From Azospirillum oleiclasticum (GTDB taxonomy: Bacteria > Pseudomonadota > Alphaproteobacteria > Azospirillales > Azospirillaceae), in assembly GCF_013423485.1 (NCBI RefSeq), contig NZ_JABFFR010000023.1, positions 124,001-188,000 on the forward strand: a stretch of 64,000 nt of DNA, read 5' to 3'. Made by a program: the position numbers and the translations under genes. Shown here one piece after another: positions 16,165 to 26,224 of the stretch (its first letter is position 1; each line of letters opens with the position of its first letter). The notes under the pieces are model-generated. The model was not told the origin of the DNA, did not search any database, and saw only the letters and a list, made by a program, of their open reading frames with translations.

Positions 16165-17298
16165 CTACTCCGCCGCTTTCGCGTCGCTCTTGACCGGTGC
16201 CGGGGCGGGTTGCGCCGCAGGCCCGGTGGCGAGCTGGGACAGCGTCTTGCGCGGGTCGAAGGCGTCGCGCACCGCCTCGCCGATGAAGATCAGCAGGCTC
16301 AGCATGATCGCCAGCACGAAGAAGGCGGTCAGGCCCAGCCACGGCGCCTGCAGGTTCGCCTTTCCCTGCGCCAGCAGCTCGCCCAGGCTGGGCGACCCCG
16401 GCGGCAGGCCGAAGCCCAGGAAGTCCAGTGCCGTCAGGGTGGTGATGGAACCGTTCAGGATGAAGGGCAGGAAGGTCAGGGTGGCGACCGTGGCGTTGGG
16501 CAGCACGTGCCGCCACATGATCTCCAGGTCGCCGGCCCCCAGCGCCTTGGCCGCGCGCACATAGTCGAAGTTGCGGGCGCGCAGGAACTCCGCCCGCACC
16601 ACCCCCACCAGCGCCATCCACGAGAACAGCAGCAGCAGGCCCAACAGCCACCAGAAGTTGGGCGTGACCACGCTGGACAGGATGATCAGCAGGAACAGGG
16701 TCGGCAGCCCCGACCAGATCTCGATGAAGCGCTGGAACAGCAAGTCGGTCAGACCGCCGAAGTATCCCTGGACCGCCCCCGCCGCGATGCCGACGATGGA
16801 GGACAGGATGGTCAGCGTCAGCCCGAACAGCACCGAGATGCGGAAGCCATAGATCAGCCGCGCCACCACATCGCGTCCCTGGTCGTCGGTGCCCAGCCAG
16901 TTCTCGGCCGACGGCGGGGCGGGGGCGGGGACCGGAAGGTTGTAGTTGATCGTGCGGTAGCTGTAGCGGATCGGCGGCCACACCGCCCAGCCCTTCTCGG
17001 CGATCAGCTCCTGCACATAGGGGTCGCGGTAGTCGGCCTCCGTCGCGAACTCGCCGCCGAAGGTGGTTTCCGGGTAGCTGGTGAAGACCGGGAAGTACCA
17101 CTGCTCCTCGTAGCGCACGGCCAGCGGCCGGTCGTTGGCGATGAACTCCGCGAACAGCGTCACGAAGAACAGGATCAGGAATAGCCACAGCGACCAGAAG
17201 CCGCGCCGGTTGGCGCGGAAATTGGTCAGCCGCCGCCGCGTCAGCGGCGTGATCCGCATGCTAAGGAACCGGTCCTCCCCCGTGGTCGCCGCCATCAC
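16165..17298 (-). CDS. yejE: peptide ABC transporter permease YejE
   Basis: A 377-residue inner-membrane permease of the YejABEF importer, which brings in oligopeptides and microcin C-like compounds. The N-terminal cytoplasmic stretch (TRRRLTNFRANRRGFWSLW) leads into TM1. A large periplasmic loop (about 55-135, with YSYRTINYNLPVP and NWLGTDDQGRDV) is typical of YejE. The BPD_transp_1 core has the EAA loop AKALGAGDLEIMWRHVLPN. Its ATG overlaps the yejB stop by 4 bp. No yejF ATPase gene follows here; the next gene downstream is the S8 protease. Confidence 0.92.
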   Translation of the reverse strand: MMAATTGEDRFLSMRITPLTRRRLTNFRANRRGFWSLWLFLILFFVTLFAEFIANDRPLAVRYEEQWYFPVFTSYPETTFGGEFATEADYRDPYVQELIAEKGWAVWPPIRYSYRTINYNLPVPAPAPPSAENWLGTDDQGRDVVARLIYGFRISVLFGLTLTILSSIVGIAAGAVQGYFGGLTDLLFQRFIEIWSGLPTLFLLIILSSVVTPNFWWLLGLLLLFSWMALVGVVRAEFLRARNFDYVRAAKALGAGDLEIMWRHVLPNATVATLTFLPFILNGSITTLTALDFLGFGLPPGSPSLGELLAQGKANLQAPWLGLTAFFVLAIMLSLLIFIGEAVRDAFDPRKTLSQLATGPAAQPAPAPVKSDAKAAE

Positions 17299-18413
17299 AC
17301 GCTCCGCGCCTCGAAATCGATGCGCGGGTCGGTGACCACATACATCAGATCGCCCAGCAGGTTCATCAGCAGCCCGAGCAGCGTGAAGAAATACAGTGTG
17401 CCGAACATCACCGGGTAATCGCGGTTGATCGCCGCCTCGAACCCCAGCAACCCCAGCCCGTCCAGCGAGAAGATCACTTCGATCAGCAGGGCGCCGGTGA
17501 ACAGCACCCCGATGAAGGCGCCGGGGAAGCCGGCGATGACGATCAGCATGGCGTTGCGGAAGATGTGGCCATAGAGGACCCGGCGCTCGGTCAGTCCCTT
17601 GGCGCGCGCGGTCACCACATACTGCTTGTTGATCTCCTCCAGGAAGGAGTTCTTGGTCAGCATGGTCAGGCTGGCGAATCCGCCGATCACCATGGCGAAC
17701 ACCGGCAGTGTGATGTGCCAGAAATAATCGAGGATCTGCTGCCGCCAGGACAGGCTCGACCAGTTGTCGGAGGTCAGCCCGCGCAATGGAAACCAGTCGA
17801 GATAGCGGCCGCCGGCGAACACCACGATCAACAGCACCGCGAACAGGAAGCTGGGGATGGCGTAGCCGACGATGACCACGCCGGATGTCCAGACATCGAA
17901 GGGCTGCCCGTCGCGCGTCGCCTTGGCGATGCCGAGCGGGATGGAGACGAGATAGACGATCAGCGTCGTCCAGATGCCGAGCGAGATCGACACCGGCATC
18001 TTGTCGATCACCAGATCGACGACGCGCTGGTCGCGGAAGTAGCTGTTGCCGAAATCGAACACCAGATAGTTCGACATCATGTGGATGAAGCGCTCGTGCA
18101 GCGGCTTGTCGAAACCGAATTCACGCTCGAGCTGCTTGATGAACTCCGGATCCAGGCCCTGGGCGCCGCGGTAGCGGCTGGTCACCTCGCTGCCGCCGGC
18201 ACCCCCCTGCGGGCCGCCGGCACCGGGACCAGCCTCCCCCGCGCCGGTGCCGCCAATGCGGGCGGTGGCCTCCACGGCGGTTCCTTGCAGTCGCGCAACG
18301 ACCTGCTCGATCGGCCCGCCGGGGGCGATCTGCACGATCAGGAAGTTGATGACCATGATCCCGAACAGGGTCGGGATGATCAGCAGGAGTCGGCGGATGA
18401 TGTAGGCCAGCAT
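17295..18413 (-). CDS. yejB: peptide ABC transporter permease YejB
   Basis: A 372-residue DppB-type permease. TM1 is in YIIRRLLLIIPTLFGIMVINF. A periplasmic segment at residues 45-80 carries a Gly/Ala-rich insert (GGTGAGEAGPGAGGPQGGAG) before the YejB-typical GLDPEFIKQLEREFGFDKP. The core has the EAA loop TARAKGLTERRVLYGHIFRN. It lies 40 bp downstream of yejA and overlaps yejE by 4 bp, so the three form one operon. Confidence 0.93.
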   Translation of the reverse strand: MLAYIIRRLLLIIPTLFGIMVINFLIVQIAPGGPIEQVVARLQGTAVEATARIGGTGAGEAGPGAGGPQGGAGGSEVTSRYRGAQGLDPEFIKQLEREFGFDKPLHERFIHMMSNYLVFDFGNSYFRDQRVVDLVIDKMPVSISLGIWTTLIVYLVSIPLGIAKATRDGQPFDVWTSGVVIVGYAIPSFLFAVLLIVVFAGGRYLDWFPLRGLTSDNWSSLSWRQQILDYFWHITLPVFAMVIGGFASLTMLTKNSFLEEINKQYVVTARAKGLTERRVLYGHIFRNAMLIVIAGFPGAFIGVLFTGALLIEVIFSLDGLGLLGFEAAINRDYPVMFGTLYFFTLLGLLMNLLGDLMYVVTDPRIDFEARSV

Positions 18414-18453
18414 CGTGTGGGCCGGACCTCCGGTTCGGTGTGCCGTTGGAACT

Positions 18454-20310
18454 CTAGTTCGCGGTCTGCGGCGCTGTCGAGGGCGTGCGCGCGGCCTTGG
18501 CCGGATCGACCCACCAGGTGTCGATCACCGCCAGCCCGTGCTTGGGGGCAACCGCCGGGTGGGAGAAGCGGTTCCAATAGGCGACGCGGTAGACGTTGTC
18601 GTGCCAGTGCGGGATCACGTACCAGTTCCACAGCAGCACGCGGTCGAGCGCCCGGGTGTGGGCGATCAGGCTGTCGCGGTCGGGGGCCTGGATCAGCTTC
18701 TCGATCAACTCGTCCACCACCGGGTCCTTGATGCCGATCAGGTTGCGGCTGCCCGGCTGGTCGGCGCGGGCGGAATTCCAGTAGTCACGCTGCTCGTTCC
18801 CTGGCGACAACGATTGGGCGAAGCTGGCGATGATCATATCGTAATCGAAATTGTCCGTGCGATTCTGGTACTGCGCGCTGTCCACCACGCGGATGGCGGC
18901 CTGGATGCCGGCGCGTTCCAGATTGCGGACGAAGGGCTGGACGATGCGCTCCAGATCCGCCTGCACCATCAGGATTTCGAAGCGCATGGGCTCGCCGGTC
19001 TTCACATTGACCAGCTTTCCATCCTTCAGCTCCCACCCCGCCTGTTTGAACAGCCCCAGCGCGGTGCGGAGCTGCGGCCGGATGTTGCCGGTGCCATCGG
19101 TGACCGGAGGCTCGAAGGCCTTGGTGAACACCTCCTCCGGCACCTTGCCACGGTAGGGCTCCAGGATCTTCAGCTCGGCCTCGCCCGGCGTTCCGGTTGC
19201 CGCCAGTTCGGAGTTGGCGAAGTAGCTCTTGGTGCGCCGGTACAGGCCATAGGACAGGTTGGCCCGCGTCCACTCGTAATCGAAAAGCTGATTCAGCGCT
19301 TCGCGCACCCGGCGGTCCTGGAAGAGCGGCCGGCGGATGTTGAAGACAAAGGCCTGCATGCCGCGCGGGTCCTCGTGGCGGATCTCCTCCTTCACGATCT
19401 GACCGTCGCGCACGGCGGGGATGTCGTAGCCGGTCGCCCAGTTCTTGGACGAATGCTCGCTGCGGAAGTCGTAGCCACCGGCCTTGAACGCTTCGAACGC
19501 CACGTCCAGGTCGCGGTAGTAATCGTACCGGATGCGGTCGAAGTTGTAGCGGCCCTTGTTGAGCGGCAGATCCTTCGCCCACCAGTCCTCGACCCGGCGG
19601 TAGGTGATGCCGCGGCCGGGCTGGACCGATTCGATCCGGTAAGGACCGCTGCCGACGATGGGGTCCAGTGTGGTCGCGGCGAAGTCGCGCGTCTCGAACA
19701 CATGGCGCGGCAGCACCGGCAACTGCCCCATGATCACCGGAAGCTCGCTGTTGCCGGTGTCGCGGAAGGTGAAACGAACCTTGCGGTCCCCGGTCTTTTC
19801 CGCCTTAACAACGTCGGCGTAGTAAGTCCGGTAGTGGGGGTGGCCCTTTTCCTTCAGCGTCTCGAAGCTCCAGATCACGTCTTCGGCCGTCACCGGCCGG
19901 CCGTCGTGGAAGCGCGCCTGCGGGCGCAGCGCGTACTCCACCCAGCTCCGGTCGGGAGCCAGCGTGATGGTCTCCGCCAGTTCGCCGTATTCGGTCGTCA
20001 CCTCGTCGCCGGAGCCGGTGGTCAGCGTTTCGAACACCAGCCCGGCCCCGACCGCCACCTGCCCGCGCAGGATGAAGGGGTTCAGGCTGTCGAAGCTGCC
20101 GAAGGCCGACAGCCGGATCTCGCCCCCCTTGGGGGCGTCGGGGTTGGCGTAGTCGAAATGGGTGAAGCCCGGCCCGTATTTCGGCGTGCCATGCTGGGAG
20201 ATGGCGTGCATCGCCTCCTGCGCCGGCGCCGCACCCGCGCTCCCCAGCGCCAGCATCGCCGCCACCGTGACCGCACACGTCACCGCCCCGAGAATCCGCC
20301 GCGCCACCAT
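18454..20310 (-). CDS. yejA: periplasmic peptide-binding protein YejA
   Basis: A 618-residue solute-binding protein (SBP family 5) for the Yej importer. Residues 1-31 are a signal peptide (VTCAVTVAAMLALGSAG, then APAQEA). The N-terminal mature part GFTHFDYANPDAPKGGEIR and the segment FNIRRPLFQDRRVREALN match YejA. The start is the ATG before VARRILG, with GGGGAG eight bases upstream; the frame is open further up without coding character. It is the first gene of yejABE. Confidence 0.94.
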   Translation of the reverse strand: MVARRILGAVTCAVTVAAMLALGSAGAAPAQEAMHAISQHGTPKYGPGFTHFDYANPDAPKGGEIRLSAFGSFDSLNPFILRGQVAVGAGLVFETLTTGSGDEVTTEYGELAETITLAPDRSWVEYALRPQARFHDGRPVTAEDVIWSFETLKEKGHPHYRTYYADVVKAEKTGDRKVRFTFRDTGNSELPVIMGQLPVLPRHVFETRDFAATTLDPIVGSGPYRIESVQPGRGITYRRVEDWWAKDLPLNKGRYNFDRIRYDYYRDLDVAFEAFKAGGYDFRSEHSSKNWATGYDIPAVRDGQIVKEEIRHEDPRGMQAFVFNIRRPLFQDRRVREALNQLFDYEWTRANLSYGLYRRTKSYFANSELAATGTPGEAELKILEPYRGKVPEEVFTKAFEPPVTDGTGNIRPQLRTALGLFKQAGWELKDGKLVNVKTGEPMRFEILMVQADLERIVQPFVRNLERAGIQAAIRVVDSAQYQNRTDNFDYDMIIASFAQSLSPGNEQRDYWNSARADQPGSRNLIGIKDPVVDELIEKLIQAPDRDSLIAHTRALDRVLLWNWYVIPHWHDNVYRVAYWNRFSHPAVAPKHGLAVIDTWWVDPAKAARTPSTAPQTAN

Positions 20311-20399
20311 GACCACTCCCCGTTCCCGAACGCCGGGGTTAAGGTGGGGTCCGGGGTATGGCACAATCAAGGCGTAGACGGGCTTTGGGTGCCGGGAAA

Positions 20400-20430
20400 C
20401 CCCTCTCCCGGTGCGGGAGAGGGGATTTTT
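20400..20430. terminator. lpdA terminator hairpin (bidirectional)
   Basis: An 11-bp perfect inverted repeat (cccctctcccg / cgggagagggg) with a 3-nt loop. Read on the minus strand it lies 8 bases past the lpdA stop and is followed by TTT; read on the plus strand it is followed by ATTTTT. It is the same type of palindrome as at 60601-60625. Confidence 0.7.
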
Positions 20431-20432
20431 CC

Positions 20433-21839
<1,407 letters not shown>

Positions 21840-21951
21840 GAGGCTTTCCTTCCGCCATTCTTCTCGTTGAGGACCCGCCGTCCCGTCCATCGGGGAAGAC
21901 GCCGATTTATGCCGCCCCGCCCGCCAAACGGCAACGGGACACTTCGTCTCC

Positions 21952-22506
21952 TCACGCGCCGCCCAGGGTTGCGAAACGCAGGACCGTGTCGCCGTAGCGG
22001 CGCTCGTCCAGGGTCGTGAACCCATCGGGCAGGGTGAAAGTCGCAGAGGCCGCCTCCTCCACCACCGCCAGTGCCCCCGGCGCCAGCCAGCCGCCGGCCG
22101 CCAGAGCCGCCAGCGCCCGCGGCCCCAGATCGCAGCCGTAGGGCGGGTCGAGGAAAGCAAGGCTGTGGGCCGTCGGGGCCTTGGGCGGGCGGGTGGCGTC
22201 GCCGCGCAGCACCAACGAGCGCCCGTCCTCCCCCAGTGCCGCGATGTTGGCGCGGGCGGCGGCGAGCGAGGGGCCGGCGCTGTCCAGGAAGGTGGCGCGC
22301 TCCGCCCCGCGCGACAGCGCCTCCAGCCCCAGCGCCCCGGTGCCGCAGAAGGCGTCGAGCACGACAGCGCCCTCGATCCCCACCCAGCCGGCGTGGGCCA
22401 GGATGTTGAACAGCGACTCGCGCGTGCGGTCGGTGGTCGGGCGCACGTCCATGCCGGCAGGGGCGGTCAGGCGCCGGCCGCGGTGCCTACCGCCGACGAT
22501 CCGCAC
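21952..22506 (-). CDS. rsmD: 16S rRNA (guanine966-N2)-methyltransferase
   Basis: A 184-residue SAM-dependent methyltransferase that modifies G966 of 16S rRNA. It has the RsmD N-terminus RIVGGRHRGRRL and RPTTDRTRESLFNIL, the SAM motif VLDAFCGTGALGLEAL and the catalytic LAFLDPPYG. The start is GTG at 22506, preceded by GGAGAGGAAG. It overlaps the end of rluB by 20 bp, so the two are coupled; both act on rRNA. Confidence 0.93.
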   Translation of the reverse strand: MRIVGGRHRGRRLTAPAGMDVRPTTDRTRESLFNILAHAGWVGIEGAVVLDAFCGTGALGLEALSRGAERATFLDSAGPSLAAARANIAALGEDGRSLVLRGDATRPPKAPTAHSLAFLDPPYGCDLGPRALAALAAGGWLAPGALAVVEEAASATFTLPDGFTTLDERRYGDTVLRFATLGGA

Positions 22507-23821
22507 CCTTCCTCTCCGATGCGGGCCGCGCTGGGCGCCCCTCCGGCCGGCCGCGCCCGGCGGGGGCGGCCTCGGCCGGCTTCGGCCCGCGCGGCTTGGA
22601 ACCGGCCGGCTTGGGGGCGGCCGCCTTGGCGTCAGACCGCTTGGGCCCAGACGGCTTGGAGCCGGCCGGTTTCGGCCCGGCCGCCCTCGGCCCGTCGCTC
22701 CGAGGCCCAGCCGCTCTCGGCCCGTCGCTCCGGGGTCCGTCGCTCCGAGGCCTGTCGCTCCGGGGTCCATCGCTCCGGGGTCCATCGCTCCGAGGTCCGT
22801 CGCTCCGGGGTCCATCGCTCCGAGGTCCGTCGCTCCGAGGCCTGTCGCTCCGGGGTCCATCGCTCCGAGGTCCGTCGCTCCGAGGCCTGTCGCTCCGAGG
22901 TCCGTCGCTCCTGGAGCCACCGGGCTTCGGCCCGCCGCCGCGAGGGCCGTCCGCCGGCTTGGGCGCCGCGCGCGGGCGCTGCGGCGGCTTTTGCTTGGCG
23001 GTGGCGGTGCCGCCGGCGGGCTTCGGCGCCTCGTCCCCGCCACCGAAGAAGCGGGCCATCTGGTCGCGGACGACGCGCTTGGGAACCTCCTCCACCGCGC
23101 CCTCCTCCAGCTTGCCGAGCTGGAAGGGGCCGTAGGCGACGCGGATGAGGCGGGTGACCTGCAGGTCCATCGCCTCCATCACCTTGCGGATCTCGCGGTT
23201 CTTGCCTTCCTTCAGGCTGACCGACAGCCAGGCGTTGCTGCCGGTCACGCGGTCGAGCGTCGCCTCGATGGGGCCGTACTTCACGCCGTCGATGGTCGGC
23301 CCCTTCATCAGGGCGGCCAGCCGCGGCTCGTCCACCGTGCCGTGCACGCGCACACGGTATCGGCGCGTCCAGCCGGTGGTCGGCAGCTCCAGGTAACGGG
23401 CCAGCTCCCCGTCGTTGGTCAGCAGCAGCAGCCCCTCGGTGGTCAGGTCGAGCCGGCCGACCGAGACGACGCGCGGCAGGTCCGGCGGCAGCCGGTCGAA
23501 CACGGTGGTGCGGCCCTTCTCGTCGCGCGCCGTGGTGACGAGGCCGGCCGGCTTGTGGTAGCGCCAGAGCCGCGCCGGCTCCGGCTCCGGTAGCGGCTTG
23601 CCGTCGACGACGATCAGATCGCCGGGGCGCACCACGAAGGCCGGGCTGGCCAGCACCTGCCCGTTGACGGAGACGCGGCCCCCCTCCACCCAGCGCTCGG
23701 CGTCGCGACGGGAGCACAGGCCGGCGCGCGCCAGCCGCTTGGCGATGCGCTCGCCAGCCTCCGGAGTGGCCTCGGGGGCGGAATCGGGCACGGAATCGGT
23801 GTCGATGGGGCTGTCGCTCAT
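22487..23821 (-). CDS. rluB: 23S rRNA pseudouridine synthase (RluB/RsuA family) with repetitive basic tail
   Basis: A 444-residue protein. The S4 RNA-binding domain (RIAKRLARAGLCSRRDAERW) is at about residues 25-75, and the pseudouridine synthase domain follows with the catalytic Asp motif VGRLDLTTEGLLLLTNDG and the RluB/E segment EGKNREIRKVM. Residues from about 275 form a long Lys/Arg/Pro/Gly tail including 16 pentapeptides RSDGP/RSDRP/RAAGP. Such tails are common in alphaproteobacterial RluB and probably bind RNA. The N-terminus starts at the ATG before SDSPIDTDS. Confidence 0.92.
   Translation of the reverse strand: MSDSPIDTDSVPDSAPEATPEAGERIAKRLARAGLCSRRDAERWVEGGRVSVNGQVLASPAFVVRPGDLIVVDGKPLPEPEPARLWRYHKPAGLVTTARDEKGRTTVFDRLPPDLPRVVSVGRLDLTTEGLLLLTNDGELARYLELPTTGWTRRYRVRVHGTVDEPRLAALMKGPTIDGVKYGPIEATLDRVTGSNAWLSVSLKEGKNREIRKVMEAMDLQVTRLIRVAYGPFQLGKLEEGAVEEVPKRVVRDQMARFFGGGDEAPKPAGGTATAKQKPPQRPRAAPKPADGPRGGGPKPGGSRSDGPRSDRPRSDGPRSDGPRSDRPRSDGPRSDGPRSDGPRSDGPRSDGPRSDRPRSDGPRSDGPRAAGPRSDGPRAAGPKPAGSKPSGPKRSDAKAAAPKPAGSKPRGPKPAEAAPAGRGRPEGRPARPASERKGADRRR
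22673..22912 (-). repeat. 15-bp tandem repeat encoding 16 pentapeptides in rluB
   Basis: Thirteen consecutive RSD(G/R)P units, then RAAGP, RSDGP and RAAGP, in the C-terminal tail of RluB. The near-identical 15-bp units make this tract prone to slippage in multiples of five residues, so copy number likely varies between strains. Confidence 0.9.
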
Positions 23822-23900
23822 GGCGTGCGACCATAGGGCCAAGCCGCACGCCCCGCAACAGCCGCCGCGGGCCTGTGGTTGCCGGCCCTGTGGTTGCCAG

Positions 23901-24110
23901 TCAGTCCTCCAGTCGGAAGCCCACCTTCATCACCACCTGATACTGCGCCACCTTGCCGCCGCGCACGGCACCGCGGATCTCCGACACCTCGAACCAGTCG
24001 AGATTGTGCAGCGTGGCCGCGGCGCGCTCGACGCCATGGCTGATGGCGTCCTCGATGCCGGTGTCGGAGGTGCCGACGATCTCGATCTTCTTGTAGACGT
24101 GGTTTTCCAT
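23901..24110 (-). CDS. dodecin flavin-binding protein
   Basis: A 69-residue dodecin, a small protein that assembles into a dodecameric hollow sphere storing flavins (or CoA) in the cytoplasm. It matches the family in length and in VYKKIEIVGTSDTGIEDAI, LDWFEVSEIRGAV and YQVVMKVGFRLED. It stands alone between rluB and tadA, with its own upstream GGAAGGAAAC-like ribosome binding site. Confidence 0.93.
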   Translation of the reverse strand: MENHVYKKIEIVGTSDTGIEDAISHGVERAAATLHNLDWFEVSEIRGAVRGGKVAQYQVVMKVGFRLED

Positions 24111-24222
24111 GGCGGGCGTTTCCTTCCTTCGCCGGTGGTCCTACCACCAGCTTGGACCCGTCCCGTCCCGCCCGCAACCGACGCCTTGACGCGGGTCCGC
24201 GCGCCGGGGCAGGGTCCGCCCC

Positions 24223-24684
24223 ATGCCGACGCCCCCGTCCCCCATGCAGGCCGCCTTCGAGGAGGCCGAGGCCGCCGCGTCCCGCGGTGAGGTGCCGGTG
24301 GGCGCTGTGGTGGTGGAGGCGGCCACCGGCCGCATCCTGGCCCGCGCCGGCAACCGCACCGAGGATCTCGCCGACCCCACCGCCCACGCCGAGGTGCTGG
24401 CGATCCGCGCCGCCTGCGCCGCCAGGGCCGAGCCGCGGCTTCCCGATTGCGATCTCTACGTGACGCTGGAGCCCTGCGCGCTGTGCGCCGCCGCCATCAG
24501 CTTCGCCCGCCTGCGCCGGGTCTATTTCGGCGCCTACGACCCCAAGGGCGGGGCGGTGGACCACGGTCCCCGCTTCTTCGCCCAACCCACCTGCCACCAC
24601 GCGCCCGATGTTTATGGCGGCATCGACGAGACGCGGGCCGCGGCGCTGCTGCGCGGGTTCTTCCAGGGCCGGCGGCACGGGTGA
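24223..24684 (+). CDS. tadA: tRNA-specific adenosine deaminase
   Basis: A 153-residue zinc deaminase that converts A34 to inosine in tRNA-Arg(ACG). The catalytic HAE motif is in ADPTAHAEVLAIR and the zinc cysteines in LEPCALCAAAI. The C-terminal FFAQPTCHHAPDVYGGI is usual for TadA. It is short at the N-terminus but complete. It converges on hisS with a 22-bp gap. Confidence 0.93.
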   Translation: MPTPPSPMQAAFEEAEAAASRGEVPVGAVVVEAATGRILARAGNRTEDLADPTAHAEVLAIRAACAARAEPRLPDCDLYVTLEPCALCAAAISFARLRRVYFGAYDPKGGAVDHGPRFFAQPTCHHAPDVYGGIDETRAAALLRGFFQGRRHG

Positions 24685-24706
24685 TCCGCCCCGCCGGCCG
24701 TGCGTG

Positions 24707-26068
24707 TCAACCGGCCCGCCCCAGCAGTTCCCGGATGCGCGCGCCCAGCTCACCCAGAGGCACCTCCATCTGTTCGCCGCGCAGAAGATGCTTCACGGTG
24801 GCGCTGCCGCGGGCCTTCTCGTCGGTCCCCATCAGCACGGCGAGGGGGATGCCGGCGCGGTCGGCGTATTTCAGCTGTTTGGCGATCTTTCCGCCTTCGA
24901 ACTGGATCTCGGTGTTCAGCCCGGCCGCCCGCAAATCCGTTGCGATACGGAAATAGTCCATCGACAGGGCGGGATCGAGCTGGGTGACCAGGACATCGGC
25001 CACGGCCCCGCCATCCTGGATCAGCCCGGCCTCCATGAGCTGGTAGAACAGCCGGGTGGCGCCGATGGAGATGCCGACGCCGGGCAGGGTGGATTTGGTG
25101 TAGTGGCTGGCGAGATTCTCGTAGCGCCCGCCGGAGCACACGCTGCCGATGCCGGGGTGATCGTTCAGGAAGGTCTCGTAGACCGTTCCGGTGTAGTAAT
25201 CGAGCCCGCGCGCGATGGCGAGGTTGATGCGCACCGCACCGTCCGGCACGCCGAAGGCGCGCAGGCCGCGGATCACCTGGGTCAGCTCGTCCACGCCCTG
25301 GAGGAACAGCGGGCTGTCGATGCCCATGCCGGCCAGCCGGGCCAGCGTGCCGTCGTTGTCGGATCGTTCCGCGATCAGATCGAGGATGCGGTCGGCCGCC
25401 TCGCCCGGCACGGCCAGCGCCTCCCCGGTCAGGTTGGCGCGCACCTTGTCGCGGTCGAGCTTGTCCAGCTTGTCGATCTCGCGCAGCACCAGCACGCGCC
25501 GTTCCGGCTCCGGAATGCCCAGCCCGTCGAGCAGCCCCAGCAGGATCTTGCGGTTGTTGACGTTGATCGTGAAGCCGCCGAAGCCCAGCTCGCTGAACAC
25601 GTGGTGGATGACCGCCGGGATCTCGGCGTCGTACTGGAGCGGCAGCGTGTCCTTGCCGATCACGTCGATGTCGCACTGGTAGAACTCGCGGAAGCGCCCG
25701 CGCTGCGCCCGCTCGCCGCGGTAGACGCGCTGGATCTGGTAGCGGCGGAAGGGGAAGGCGAGGTCGCGCTCATGCTCCGCCACATAGCGGGCCAGCGGCA
25801 CCGTCAGGTCGAAGCGCAGCGCCATCTCGGGCTTGTGGCCCTGCTGCATGGCGCCGGTGGACTGCACGAAATAGACCTGCTTCTCCGTCTCGCCCCCGCT
25901 CTTGGTCAGCAGAACGTCGGACAGCTCGAACACCGGCGTCTCCACCGGCATGAAGCCGAAGCGCTCGTAGCCGCGGCGGATGGTGTCGAGCATCCGCTGG
26001 AACGCCACCTGCCGGCGCGGCAGCAGTTCCATGGTTCCGGGCGGGGTGCGGGGGGTGATCGGGCTCAT
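24707..26068 (-). CDS. hisS: histidyl-tRNA synthetase
   Basis: A 453-residue class II aminoacyl-tRNA synthetase charging tRNA-His. Motif 1 is around MLDTIRRGYERFGFMPVETP, motif 2 is FRRYQIQRVYRGERAQRGRFREFYQCD, the His-specific loop is ARGLDYYTGTVYE and motif 3 is GVGISIGATRLFY; the C-terminal anticodon-binding domain (VLVTQL ... AVLMGTDE) is present. The chosen ATG gives MSPITPRTPPGTMELLP; a longer open frame lacks conservation. It diverges from pyrC. Confidence 0.95.
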   Translation of the reverse strand: MSPITPRTPPGTMELLPRRQVAFQRMLDTIRRGYERFGFMPVETPVFELSDVLLTKSGGETEKQVYFVQSTGAMQQGHKPEMALRFDLTVPLARYVAEHERDLAFPFRRYQIQRVYRGERAQRGRFREFYQCDIDVIGKDTLPLQYDAEIPAVIHHVFSELGFGGFTINVNNRKILLGLLDGLGIPEPERRVLVLREIDKLDKLDRDKVRANLTGEALAVPGEAADRILDLIAERSDNDGTLARLAGMGIDSPLFLQGVDELTQVIRGLRAFGVPDGAVRINLAIARGLDYYTGTVYETFLNDHPGIGSVCSGGRYENLASHYTKSTLPGVGISIGATRLFYQLMEAGLIQDGGAVADVLVTQLDPALSMDYFRIATDLRAAGLNTEIQFEGGKIAKQLKYADRAGIPLAVLMGTDEKARGSATVKHLLRGEQMEVPLGELGARIRELLGRAG

Positions 26069-26224
26069 CGGGTGGCCTGCCGGTCGGACTTGCGAAGGGA
26101 AGGCGGGTCTTCTAGCGGATTTCCGCCGGCCCGTCACGCCCCACCGGCCGTGCCACCTCGACGCCGTCAGCTGTTGCCGCTAGAACTCGCCGCCAAGTCC
26201 CCACCTCGCGCGACGGAGCCCGCG

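Noticed and set aside
22673..22912. CRISPR-like regular repetition
   Set aside because: The 15-bp period is too short, has no spacers, and is in frame within rluB as pentapeptides.
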